Source of the DNA: Anaeromassilibacillus sp. An200
Lineage (GTDB): Bacteria > Bacillota > Clostridia > Oscillospirales > Acutalibacteraceae
DNA length: 64,000 bases
Assembly (NCBI RefSeq): GCF_002160025.1
Contig: NZ_NFJU01000024.1
Span: forward strand, 1 to 64,000
Direction of reading: 5' to 3'
The notes beneath the pieces are model-generated. The model did not search any database. It was not told where the DNA came from and saw only the letters and a list, made by a program, of their open reading frames with translations. Made by a program: the position numbers and the translations under genes. Position 1 is the stretch's first letter, and each line of letters starts with the position of its first letter. Below, one piece after another: positions 51,575 to 58,912 of the stretch.

Positions 51575-52621
51575 TTACAACTCAATGAACGGTGTCAGGC
51601 TGCCCGGACAATCGGGGTTGCGCCCAAGATGCACCGCCGTCCGATACGCGATGGACTGGAGGCAGAACACAAAATGGAGAGCCACGATCTCATCGCAGAA
51701 TTCTTCCTCCACAAGGAAGGTATGGCTGGCATCGGGGTTTGCCTGGGTGGACACAAGGTAAACTTTCCCGTGAGCCCGGGTGATTTCGGAGATAACCTTT
51801 CCCTCATACGGCTTGGATTGCCGGGAAGAGACCATAAACACCAGTGTGGATGCGTCGGTTAAAACAATAGGGCCGTGGCGGTATTCCAGCATTTGGAAAT
51901 ACTGTGACGCGTATTCCGCGACCTCGATGACAATATAGGCCCCTTCAATGCAGACGCCGTATTGTGTGCCGCTTCCCAGGCAGATCAGCTTGTCCATTTT
52001 CTCCTGCTCGACGATGCTCTTCAAAACGGGAATATCGCGTTCATAATACTGAGGGGCGAGGGAGAGATAGCGCTGTACCTGCTCTTCCAGAATGCTTTCC
52101 CCGCCCAGCATACCGGCGATCAGGATGTTGGCCAGATAGAGGCAGGAAAACGAGCGGGTCTGGCAGACGGACTGCTCGTTGGCCCAGGGAAGCCGGAGGC
52201 AGAGATCGGAAACGGATTCCAGCGCGGAATGCTCATATTCCACCAGCGACAGCAGCCGGGCATTGGGGTAAAAATTCTTTAAAATCTTAATGGCCTCTAT
52301 CACCTCGGAGGTGGAGCCGGAACGGGACGGGCAGACAAAAACGGGGTTCTCAAACAGAGACTGGAATTCGTCGGGGTTCAGCAGAACATCTCCTGCCTTG
52401 ATGGCGTAGGATTTTCTTTTGGCCCGTACCCGCATGGTGGATTTCGCCGACAGACTCATCCAGTAGCTGGATCCGCACGCAAGATAGACAATTTCCGTTC
52501 CTGTCTCAAAAAAATGCAGAATCGCGTCTTTTTGGGACTGGATATACTGAGCGGTTTGCCTCAGCTGGATATACTGTTCGTGGATTTCCCCGTAGCTTTT
52601 ATATGGTGTTTGTTTATCCAA
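51575..52621 (-). CDS. SIS-domain sugar isomerase/aldose deaminase (AgaS/GlmS-like)
   Basis: A 348-residue protein with two SIS domains, as in the isomerase half of GlmS and in AgaS/FrlB-type enzymes. First domain IVYLACGSSYWMSLSAKSTM and VFVCPSRSGSTSEVIEAI; second KLICLGSGTQYGVCIEGAYIV and YRHGPIVLTDASTLV. It probably isomerises or deaminates an amino-sugar or Amadori phosphate. The start is TTG at 52621, with AAGGAGG 8 bases upstream. It lies between the DeoR regulator and the truncated kinase and is the only intact gene of the three. Confidence 0.85.
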   Translation of the reverse strand: MDKQTPYKSYGEIHEQYIQLRQTAQYIQSQKDAILHFFETGTEIVYLACGSSYWMSLSAKSTMRVRAKRKSYAIKAGDVLLNPDEFQSLFENPVFVCPSRSGSTSEVIEAIKILKNFYPNARLLSLVEYEHSALESVSDLCLRLPWANEQSVCQTRSFSCLYLANILIAGMLGGESILEEQVQRYLSLAPQYYERDIPVLKSIVEQEKMDKLICLGSGTQYGVCIEGAYIVIEVAEYASQYFQMLEYRHGPIVLTDASTLVFMVSSRQSKPYEGKVISEITRAHGKVYLVSTQANPDASHTFLVEEEFCDEIVALHFVFCLQSIAYRTAVHLGRNPDCPGSLTPFIEL

Positions 52622-52682
52622 AGCATTTCCTCCTTCAGATTGTCTCTCCGCCCGCTGCGCAGGAGGGAGCGCAAGTGTATGT

Positions 52683-53431
52683 TCAGGCCGGCAGCACCTG
52701 GATGCCGTTTTCCTGAAAGGCTTTCACCGCGTCGGGCAAAGCTCCCGGCCCGATACCAGATAATTTACCTTGCCGCAGCTTGCCGTCACGGCAATGGCAT
52801 TGGCGTTGTATTTGCTGCTGTCCACCATCATGACCACATTTTTCGCGGCCTGGAAACAGCTGTTGTACAACTCGATGGAGTCGATTTCGTTTGTCAAAAA
52901 CCCTCTTCTCTCATCAAAGGCCGACGCGCCCGAAAACAAATAGTCCGCTCCCAGCTGCAGCAGCATGTTGTTCGTCAGTGAGTCCTTGAGCTCGTTTTCT
53001 TCCTGACAATACTCCCCGCCGAGAAGGACCATTTTTGTGGTGGGATTATCCTTCATGCGGTCGAACACCAGAATAGAATTGGTGATAACCGTGAGCCGTT
53101 TTCTTCGGAAGTACTTGCACAGGCCAGCCACTGTGGTTCCGCCTAACAAAATCACAATATTTCCGTCGGAAAGCAGCTCGGAAGCGGTTTTCGCGATCCT
53201 CTCCTTTTCGTCTGTCTGTGTGTGGAATCTTGCGTGAACCGCGGATCGCTGTTCTGTGCTTGCAGGGGATGCTCCCCCGTGAAAGCGGACAATCAGTTCT
53301 CGTTGCTCCAGCTTATCGAGGATCCTTCTCACCGTGCTTTCGCTCAGATGCAGATCGGAGGAGAGGATTTCTGTTCGGCTGATTCCATGGGAGTTGATAT
53401 ATTGCAGAACGTCATATTCCTTATCTGTCAT
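52683..53431 (-). pseudogene. DeoR-family regulator with a late frameshift
   Basis: The frame from 53431 encodes a DeoR repressor: HTH ISRTEILSSDLHLSESTVRRIL (residues about 17-38) and the sugar-phosphate sensor VILLGGTTVAGLCKYF, with DYLFSGASAFDERRG. It stops at 52724 after GRELCPTR. Reading one base over, the sequence continues DAVKAFQENGIQVLPA and stops at 52683, exactly the normal family end. One missing G in CCGAC near 52,732 (expected CCGGAC) explains it. Only about 17 C-terminal residues are changed, so partial function is possible, or it is a sequencing error. Confidence 0.8.
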
Positions 53432-53480
53432 GGCATTCTCCTTTTTATCTGGGGTATTATTAAATAAAATTTATATTCAC

Positions 53481-53509
53481 AGTATAGCGGCTGATTTTCC
53501 TGTTTTCAA
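53481..53509 (-). promoter_or_regulatory. promoter of the DeoR-SIS-PfkB operon
   Basis: TTGAAA (53504-53509), 17 bases, TATACT (53481-53486). Confidence 0.75.
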
Positions 53510-53546
53510 TCAAATTCACTTATTTTTTTGACTGATTTCAGTCAAA
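53504..53546 (-). promoter_or_regulatory. probable DeoR operators
   Basis: TTTGATTGAAA covers the -35 (53504-53514, minus strand), and a 20-base inverted repeat TTTGACTG-ATTT-CAGTCAAA lies just upstream (53527-53546). Both contain TTTGAYTGAAA-like halves, the usual kind of DeoR-family site, so the operon is probably autoregulated. Confidence 0.6.
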
Positions 53547-53678
53547 AATGGAGGATGATGCTCTTTTTAGCTCTGGATTTGAAATGAAAACGTCACAGTG
53601 AAATTTAATTATTAAAAAACTGTGTTTATTTGGAAGGCTTTTTGTGAGAGGATCATACAAACGAAAAGGCGGAGAAAA
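53547..53678. other. short intergenic, no gene seen
   Basis: AT-rich, between the operator of the DeoR operon and the terminator of the DUF4097 gene. Confidence 0.5.
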
Positions 53679-53715
53679 GCAAAGGCCTTCACCGAATACC
53701 AGTGAAGGCCTTTGC
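53679..53715 (-). terminator. terminator of the PadR/DUF4097 operon
   Basis: GCAAAGGCCTTCAC (53679-53692) pairs with GTGAAGGCCTTTGC (53702-53715), followed on the minus strand by TTTTCTCC. Confidence 0.85.
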
Positions 53716-53733
53716 ATCCTGTTTTTCTGTTTC

Positions 53734-54813
53734 TCACACAAAATCCACGTGGATTTTTCCGTTGGAGGTGATGGCGGAGAGCAGCTTGTTTGCTCCCACG
53801 TTTTGAAGCGGGCAGGAATCCGACGGAAGGTTGCAGGATGCATTGGATGTGCGTCCCTCTATGTGGTATTCCTGCGGGTTGCCGCGGACGGTGCCGGTGA
53901 TGGAGCCGTTGCTGGTGCACAGGGTCAGCTGATCTCCCGCGATGTTGTCCAGAACCAGGGAGGCGTTGCTGGAAACGAGGTTGAACTCCCGGGCTTCGCA
54001 GGCGCAGGCGGTAATGCGGCCGTTGCTTGTGGCTGCGGTGAGCGAGAGGGACTGGGCGTCCGTCAGCCGGATGGCCGCGTTGGACGTTTCCCAGTGGTGG
54101 CCGTAGCAGCGGATGGTTTCGCCCTCGAGCGTGCCGTTGGAGGATTTGGCCTGCAGCGTCTGCCCGGAGTAGTTCTGCACCCGGATAGAGGCGTTCGAGG
54201 TTTCGAGGTTACAGGTGGAGGCTTCCAGCGTGTTCAGACGGATGGAGTCGTTTGTCGAATGGATTGCCAGACGTTCCAGCGAGGGAAGCCCTTCCCCGGT
54301 CACAGCGGCGTTGCTTGTGGCAATGAGCAGCGTTCCGTGGAAGGAGCAGGGAACGCGCACCTGAATTTTCAGATTGGAAAGGCCAAAGCCGAAGAAATGG
54401 CGCAGGCGCTTGCGGCGCAGGGTGTGACGGAACGTCCACACGCCTCCCTCTTCGCTGGTCTCCACCAGATCCCGCTGCGGATTGCTGGCAAAGGAGACAC
54501 ACAGCGGGCCGCTTTCCACGGGGATCAGGGAGATGGAAGCGCACTGTGAGCTGAGATCCAGCGTGTGAATTTCCCCTCTGGGCGTGTACAGAGAGGGCTC
54601 CTGCGGCGTGGGGGAGACTGGATTTTCTGCGCGGAACCGGGCCGCCTCCTCCTGCGGGGAACCGAAGCGCGCCAGCACCTCCTCCTCAGTCAGTCCCTGC
54701 TCCAGCCCGTCGCAGATCAACTCCTCGTAGTAGTCGGAAATCTGCTGCCGTTCCTCCGGAGAGAGCGGTTCCAGGGCGTATAAAAATTCCTGCAAAAACT
54801 GTTGGCGGGTCAT
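53734..54813 (-). CDS. DUF1700 (HAAS)-DUF4097 protein
   Basis: A 359-residue protein. Residues 1-65 are a HAAS/DUF1700 helical domain (TRQQFLQEFLYALEPLSPEERQQISDYYEEL, LTEEEVLARFGSPQEEAARF). Residues about 85-359 form a DUF4097 beta-helix with repeated TSNA/TSNG turns (IATSNAAVTG, LETSNASIRV, AATSNGRITA, CTSNGSITGTV, ITSNGKIHVDFV). No membrane helix is seen, which is unusual because HAAS proteins often have one. Such PadR-linked proteins are thought to respond to envelope stress. The start follows GAGGAGG and overlaps the padR stop codon (ATGA). Confidence 0.85.
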   Translation of the reverse strand: MTRQQFLQEFLYALEPLSPEERQQISDYYEELICDGLEQGLTEEEVLARFGSPQEEAARFRAENPVSPTPQEPSLYTPRGEIHTLDLSSQCASISLIPVESGPLCVSFASNPQRDLVETSEEGGVWTFRHTLRRKRLRHFFGFGLSNLKIQVRVPCSFHGTLLIATSNAAVTGEGLPSLERLAIHSTNDSIRLNTLEASTCNLETSNASIRVQNYSGQTLQAKSSNGTLEGETIRCYGHHWETSNAAIRLTDAQSLSLTAATSNGRITACACEAREFNLVSSNASLVLDNIAGDQLTLCTSNGSITGTVRGNPQEYHIEGRTSNASCNLPSDSCPLQNVGANKLLSAITSNGKIHVDFV

Positions 54814-55133
54814 GTGGATTCCTCCTCGCTGGTGTGTTTGACAAAAGTATAGATGCGTTCCATCTCCGACCATTCTTCCAGAAACAGCCGGATTCTTTCT
54901 TCGCCTGCCGGTGTGATTTGGTAGTACTTGCGCAGCCTTCCGTTGTGCTCCTGCTTATAGGTAGTCAGGCAGCCTCCTGCTTCCAGGCGTTTCAGGATGG
55001 GGTACAGGGTAGATTCCGAAACAGGGATGCAGGAGGAGACGAGGCCGATCAGCTCGTAGCCGTAGGAGGGGCCTTTTTTCAGCACCGCCAGGACACAGGT
55101 GTCCAGCAGACCTTTTTTTCGCTGTGTGTCCAT
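54810..55133 (-). CDS. PadR-family regulator
   Basis: A 107-residue winged-helix repressor of the short PadR type (subfamily 2). TCVLAVLKKGPSYGYELIGLV, VSESTLYPILKRLEAGGCL and RKYYQITPAGEERI are diagnostic. The start at 55133 follows AAGGAGG. The DUF4097 gene follows with a 4-base overlap. It probably binds the paired ATACTATG sites on its own promoter. Confidence 0.93.
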   Translation of the reverse strand: MDTQRKKGLLDTCVLAVLKKGPSYGYELIGLVSSCIPVSESTLYPILKRLEAGGCLTTYKQEHNGRLRKYYQITPAGEERIRLFLEEWSEMERIYTFVKHTSEEEST

Positions 55134-55152
55134 TTTTACCTCCTTTTGCACA

Positions 55153-55206
55153 ATACTATGTTTTACCTTGTATTTGCAGTATACCATGTAAAGCATAGTA
55201 TGTCAA
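55153..55206 (-). promoter_or_regulatory. padR promoter with overlapping operator
   Basis: TTGACA (55201-55206), 17 bases, TATACT (55178-55183), close to ideal. Two inverted copies of ATACTATGYTTTAC (arms ATACTATG at 55153-55160 and CATAGTAT at 55194-55201) flank and overlap the promoter. This type of sequence is the known PadR box, so autorepression is likely. Confidence 0.85.
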
Positions 55207-55211
55207 CAGGC

Positions 55212-55248
55212 AAAAAAATCCGCCGCACATTCCAGCGATGTGCGGCGG
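55212..55248 (-). terminator. terminator of the fucosidase gene
   Basis: CCGCCGCACA (55220-55229) pairs with TGTGCGGCGG (55239-55248), followed on the minus strand by ATTTTTTTG. Confidence 0.9.
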
Positions 55249-55255
55249 CTCGTTC

Positions 55256-56725
55256 TTATTTCAGTTCAAGAGCAAGGCAGTTGACATATTCGGTGGGCAT
55301 GGTGTCCGGCAGCTTGATCGTCAGGGTGCCGAAGTTCTGGGCGAACGGGACATTGCCCTCGCCCAGCAGACGGACGGACTGCACCTGTTCCTCCGGCAGC
55401 AGGCTCTTGATGACGGCGGTGCGGTTTTCCGGCGCGCGCATCAGGAAGGCATAAACGGTTTTGCCCTTCTGCGTGAAGCGATAGTCGGAAGGCGTCCAGT
55501 CGGCGGCCGTCTCGGTGAAGCCCTGGATCACGGTGCGGGTGTCGCCCTCGGTCGAGATGCGCCACGGGCGCGTGCCGTACACGCCCTCGGAGCACACGGC
55601 GAACCACTTGGCCAGCTCCTCCAGAATCCAGACGGCCTCATCGTCGATCGTGCCGTCCGGCTTTTGCAGGACGTTGAGCAGCATCGTGCCGTTTTTGGAG
55701 ATGATGTCGACGAGCATTTCCACAATATGTCCGGGGCGCTTGTATTCCTGGCGCACGTCGTAGAACCAGTTGCCGATACAGGTGTCGGTCTGCCACGGAT
55801 GGGGCAGGATGTCGGGAAGCTGGCTCTTTTCGATATCCAGCACGCCGATCCGATAAATCTCCGGGCGGCGGTCCTTCTGGTTGTACACGGCGCGGTTTTC
55901 GCCGTATTTGTCGATGGAGGTGTTGTACAGGTAGGAAACAGCTTCCAGGCCCAGGCGGTAGTTCGGATCGCTCGGATCCGCTTCCAGATTCAGCGCGAAG
56001 GGCACGCCGCCGTCCGAATACAGCAGATCGGGCTGATAGCGGTCAATCAGCTCCTTCATAACGGCAAGCCAGTATTTCCGGAATTTCTCGTTGGAGGTGT
56101 ACCAGCTGTTCGGGTCAAAGCTGCCCTGCTCCACGTTGCAGTGCTCCTGGTTTGCGTGGTAGAAATCCTGATAGGCCGGGTCGTTGCCGTCGTAGGGAAC
56201 ATCTTTGTACGGGCCCCAGGTATCGTGGCCTTTGTTCGTGTACCACCAGGAGAAGGAAGCGCCCAGGTGCTCCGTCAGGCCGAAGGGAAGGCCGTGCTTG
56301 TCGGCGGCGGCTTTCCACAGGCCGCAGATATCCTTGTGCGGGCCGACCTGCATGGAGTTGAAGCGGTTGAGCTGGGAAGGATAGTTGAAGAAGTGGTCGT
56401 GGTGCATCGCCTGGCCCACAAAATACCGTGCACCGGCTTTGACATAGAGATCCATCAGGGCATCGGGATCAAAGTTTTCCGCTTTCCACAGCGCGCAGAT
56501 ATCCTTATACCCGAATTTGGAGGGGTGGCCGTAGTGACGGATATGATAGCGGTATTGATCGGAGCCCTGGATGTACATGTTGCGGGCGTACCAGTCGCCG
56601 TACATGGGAACGGACTGCGGGCCCCAGTGGGACCAGATGCCGAATTTCGCGTCGCGGAACCAGTCGGGGCACTGGTATTCCCGCAGGGAATCAAAGCTTG
56701 CTTCAAATTTTTTTGCCATTGCCAT
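55256..56725 (-). CDS. GH29 alpha-L-fucosidase
   Basis: A 489-residue cytoplasmic glycoside hydrolase (no signal peptide). Typical GH29 blocks: CPDWFRDAKFGIWSHWGPQSVP, ARYFVGQAMHHDHFFNYPS, the nucleophile Asp in PDLLYSDGGVPF (about residue 240) and SKNGTMLLNVLQKPDGTID. It releases L-fucose from fucosylated oligosaccharides taken up by the cell. ATG at 56725 or 56719 (AAGGAG lies 4 or 10 bases upstream). It lies downstream of the lacI gene on the same strand, with an operator-like site between them. Confidence 0.93.
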   Translation of the reverse strand: MAMAKKFEASFDSLREYQCPDWFRDAKFGIWSHWGPQSVPMYGDWYARNMYIQGSDQYRYHIRHYGHPSKFGYKDICALWKAENFDPDALMDLYVKAGARYFVGQAMHHDHFFNYPSQLNRFNSMQVGPHKDICGLWKAAADKHGLPFGLTEHLGASFSWWYTNKGHDTWGPYKDVPYDGNDPAYQDFYHANQEHCNVEQGSFDPNSWYTSNEKFRKYWLAVMKELIDRYQPDLLYSDGGVPFALNLEADPSDPNYRLGLEAVSYLYNTSIDKYGENRAVYNQKDRRPEIYRIGVLDIEKSQLPDILPHPWQTDTCIGNWFYDVRQEYKRPGHIVEMLVDIISKNGTMLLNVLQKPDGTIDDEAVWILEELAKWFAVCSEGVYGTRPWRISTEGDTRTVIQGFTETAADWTPSDYRFTQKGKTVYAFLMRAPENRTAVIKSLLPEEQVQSVRLLGEGNVPFAQNFGTLTIKLPDTMPTEYVNCLALELK

Positions 56726-56745
56726 ACAACTCCTTCATAAAAATA

Positions 56746-56758
56746 AAACGTTTCGTTT
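56746..56758 (-). promoter_or_regulatory. operator-like site before the fucosidase gene
   Basis: ACGAAACGTTTT on the minus strand shares the core of the perfect operator at 58010-58025 but has a degenerate right half. It lies about 20 bases before the start codon. Confidence 0.55.
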
Positions 56759-56799
56759 TTTGCGTGCACGCCGGCGCTTTCCGGAGTGCGCGGAGACTG

Positions 56800-57810
56800 T
56801 CAGGGAGAAATGGGGCAGGTGGACTGCCCCTCCTGCAGGGAGGCGGAGAGAGAAACGGTGACGGGAGCGGTCCGCTCGCCGGAGAAGAATTCCAGCATCA
56901 GCCGGGCGGCCTGCAGGCCAATCTCCTCCAGCGGCTGGCTGACAATCGTCAGCGTCGGGCGCGCCACACGCGACAGATCCATGTTGTCAAAGCCAATCAG
57001 GGAGAGCTCAGAGGGGATCTGCACGCCGCGCTCGTTGAGGGCAATCAGCGTCCCGAGCGTCATTTCATAGTTGGTGACGAAAACGGCAGTCATGCCGTGC
57101 GCCTCGTCCAGCAGCCGCCGGATCTGCCGGTGTCCGCCCTCAAGCGTATAATCGCCGTAGGCGATCAGCTCCCCGGCAGGTTCGGCGCCGTACTCCCGAA
57201 GCGCGGCATAGTAGCCGTTCAGGCGCATCCGTGAGGTGTAAACATCCTTCGGTCCCACCAGGATCCCGATCCGCCGGTGCCCCAGCTCCAGCAGGCGGCG
57301 CGTGGCCATGCGGGCCGCGTTTTCGTTGTCCAGAAGGACACAGCTCACAATCCCGCCGAGCGCGTCGATTGGACGGTCGAGCAGCAGCACGGGAAGGCCG
57401 TTGTCGACAGCGGGGCGCAGGTGGCGGCCGTCGGAGCAGACGGGCATGTTGATGATGCCGTCCACGCGCTTTTCCAGAAGGAAGCGCACGGCGCGGCATT
57501 CGCGCTCGCTGTCCGATCGGCAGTCGCACACAATCACACTGTAGCCCTGCTCCTGCAAAACCCCTTCCACCACCGAAATGATCTGGGTCACAAAGAGGTT
57601 GCTCAGCTCGGGGATCACCACGCCAACGGTGCGGCTTTTGTTGGATTTCAGACCGCGCGCGTACTCGTTGACGTGGTAATCCAGCTTTTCGATTGCTTTT
57701 TCCACAGCCACCCGGTTTTTCTCCCGGAGAGCTCCGCCGTTGAGATATTTTGAGATGGTTGCCAGGCTCAGGCCCGTCTCCCGGGCAATGTCCTTGATGG
57801 TCGCGGCCAT
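56800..57810 (-). CDS. LacI-family transcriptional regulator
   Basis: A 336-residue repressor. HTH TIKDIARETGLSLATISKYLNGG with hinge helix KNRVAVEKAIEKLDYHVNEYAR, then a periplasmic-binding-protein-like sensor (VGVVIPELSNLFVTQIISVVE; DGIINMPVCSDG; LIGFDNMDLSRVARPTLTIV). Start at 57810 follows AGGAGGG. The site AGAAACGTTTCT just before its gene and the related palindromes at the operon to the right and before the fucosidase gene make it the local regulator of all three units. The inducer is probably fucose or a downstream phosphate. Confidence 0.94.
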   Translation of the reverse strand: MAATIKDIARETGLSLATISKYLNGGALREKNRVAVEKAIEKLDYHVNEYARGLKSNKSRTVGVVIPELSNLFVTQIISVVEGVLQEQGYSVIVCDCRSDSERECRAVRFLLEKRVDGIINMPVCSDGRHLRPAVDNGLPVLLLDRPIDALGGIVSCVLLDNENAARMATRRLLELGHRRIGILVGPKDVYTSRMRLNGYYAALREYGAEPAGELIAYGDYTLEGGHRQIRRLLDEAHGMTAVFVTNYEMTLGTLIALNERGVQIPSELSLIGFDNMDLSRVARPTLTIVSQPLEEIGLQAARLMLEFFSGERTAPVTVSLSASLQEGQSTCPISP

Positions 57811-57833
57811 GCCTTTCCCTCCTGTCTCAAAAT

Positions 57834-57845
57834 AGAAACGTTTCT
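57834..57845 (-). promoter_or_regulatory. operator of the lacI gene
   Basis: A perfect 12-base palindrome AGAAACGTTTCT immediately downstream of the predicted lacI transcription start, fitting autorepression. Confidence 0.8.
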
Positions 57846-57856
57846 TGTTTGTGATA

Positions 57857-57885
57857 AGCATAGCACACAACAATCTCCCTGTCAA
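57857..57885 (-). promoter_or_regulatory. promoter of the lacI gene
   Basis: TTGACA (57880-57885), 17 bases, TATGCT (57857-57862). Confidence 0.75.
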
Positions 57886-57974
57886 ACGGAAAATATCAGA
57901 TTTCTCCGGTGTCCCTATTGGCTGAGAAAAGCGGAGATTTATTAAAGTTTTTTGCAGAAAGGAGGGGCTTTGCC

Positions 57975-58003
57975 TTGACAAACGCAGACAAGTGTGCTAC
58001 TTT
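57975..58003 (+). promoter_or_regulatory. promoter of the aldolase-kinase operon
   Basis: TTGACA (57975-57980), 17 bases, TACTTT (57998-58003), start of transcription near 58,010. Confidence 0.75.
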
Positions 58004-58009
58004 TTAAAA

Positions 58010-58025
58010 AACGAAACGTTTCGTT
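58010..58025 (+). promoter_or_regulatory. LacI-type operator at the operon start
   Basis: A perfect 16-base palindrome AACGAAACGTTTCGTT lying at about +1 to +16 of the transcript, where a bound repressor would block RNA polymerase. Confidence 0.85.
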
Positions 58026-58069
58026 AAAACGAGGTTTTTTGGGTGATTTGGAGAAGGAGCGTGCAGAAA

Positions 58070-58912
58070 ATGGCTTTGACAACAACAGTAGAGATGCTGC
58101 GCCGGGCGCAGGAACAGCATTACGCGGTGGGTGCGTTCAATGTGGAAAACATGGAGATGGCGCAGGCGATCGTGCAGGCGGCGGAGGAACTTCATGCTCC
58201 TGTGATTTTGCAGACAACGCCCTCGACAGTCCGGTATGCGGGCACCTCGCTGTATCTGGCAAATGTGGCGGCACTGGCACGGGAGGCAAACGTTCCGGTG
58301 GCGATGCATCTTGATCACGGTGACAGCTTCGAGCTGTGCGTCAGCGCTCTGCGCGCCGGATATACAAGCGTCATGATTGACGGCAGCAAGCTGCCGCTGG
58401 AGGAGAATATCGCGTTCACGCGCCGCGTCTGCGAGATGTGCTCCGCCGTGGGAGTCCCGGTGGAGGGCGAGATCGGCCGCGTCGGCGGCAAGGAGGACGA
58501 TTTGGAGGACGAGGGCGGCTACACGATCCCGGAGGAGGCCGTGCGCTTTGAGAAGGAAAGCGGCCTGTTCTCCATGGCGGTCGGCGTGGGCACGGCTCAC
58601 GGCTTTTATAAGGAAACGCCCGTGCTCAACAAGGAGCTGATCACCACCCTGCGCGGGATGCTTTCCGCGCCGATGGTGCTGCACGGAGCGTCGGGCCTTT
58701 CGGATGACGACGTGCGCGACTGCATCGCCCGCGGTATCTGCAAGGTGAATTTTGCCACGGAGCTTCGCGCCGCTTACACCGAGGCCGTGCGCAAAGTGCT
58801 GGCGGATTCGTCCGTTATCGACCCGAAGGCATACGGCAAGGCGGGACGCGCCGCCGTCAAGGAGCTCGTGAAGAGCCGCATGCTTGTCTGCGGCTGCGAC
58901 GGAAAGGCGTGA
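58070..58912 (+). CDS. class II ketose-(bis)phosphate aldolase (GatY/FbaA-like)
   Basis: A 280-residue zinc aldolase. The metal-site block MHLDHGDSFELCVSAL (about residues 80-95), VEGEIGRVGGKEDD (about 130-145), GTAHGFY (about 180) and LHGASGLSDDDVRD (about 205) are typical. It should cleave a ketose phosphate into DHAP and an aldehyde. ATG at 58070 follows GAGAAGGAG. First gene of a five-gene operon; its end overlaps the kinase start (GTGA). With a kinase for a ketose behind it, a 1-phosphate substrate such as fuculose- or tagatose-type is plausible. Confidence 0.92.
   Translation: MALTTTVEMLRRAQEQHYAVGAFNVENMEMAQAIVQAAEELHAPVILQTTPSTVRYAGTSLYLANVAALAREANVPVAMHLDHGDSFELCVSALRAGYTSVMIDGSKLPLEENIAFTRRVCEMCSAVGVPVEGEIGRVGGKEDDLEDEGGYTIPEEAVRFEKESGLFSMAVGVGTAHGFYKETPVLNKELITTLRGMLSAPMVLHGASGLSDDDVRDCIARGICKVNFATELRAAYTEAVRKVLADSSVIDPKAYGKAGRAAVKELVKSRMLVCGCDGKA

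Noticed and set aside
55153-55206. IS or attachment repeat made of the paired ATACTATG sequences
   Set aside because: The copies overlap a promoter of a padR gene and match the known PadR box, so they are an operator.
57834-57845. CcpA cre site
   Set aside because: The palindrome is close to a cre box, but the matching sites at the two adjacent units and a local LacI gene explain it more simply. CcpA binding is not excluded.
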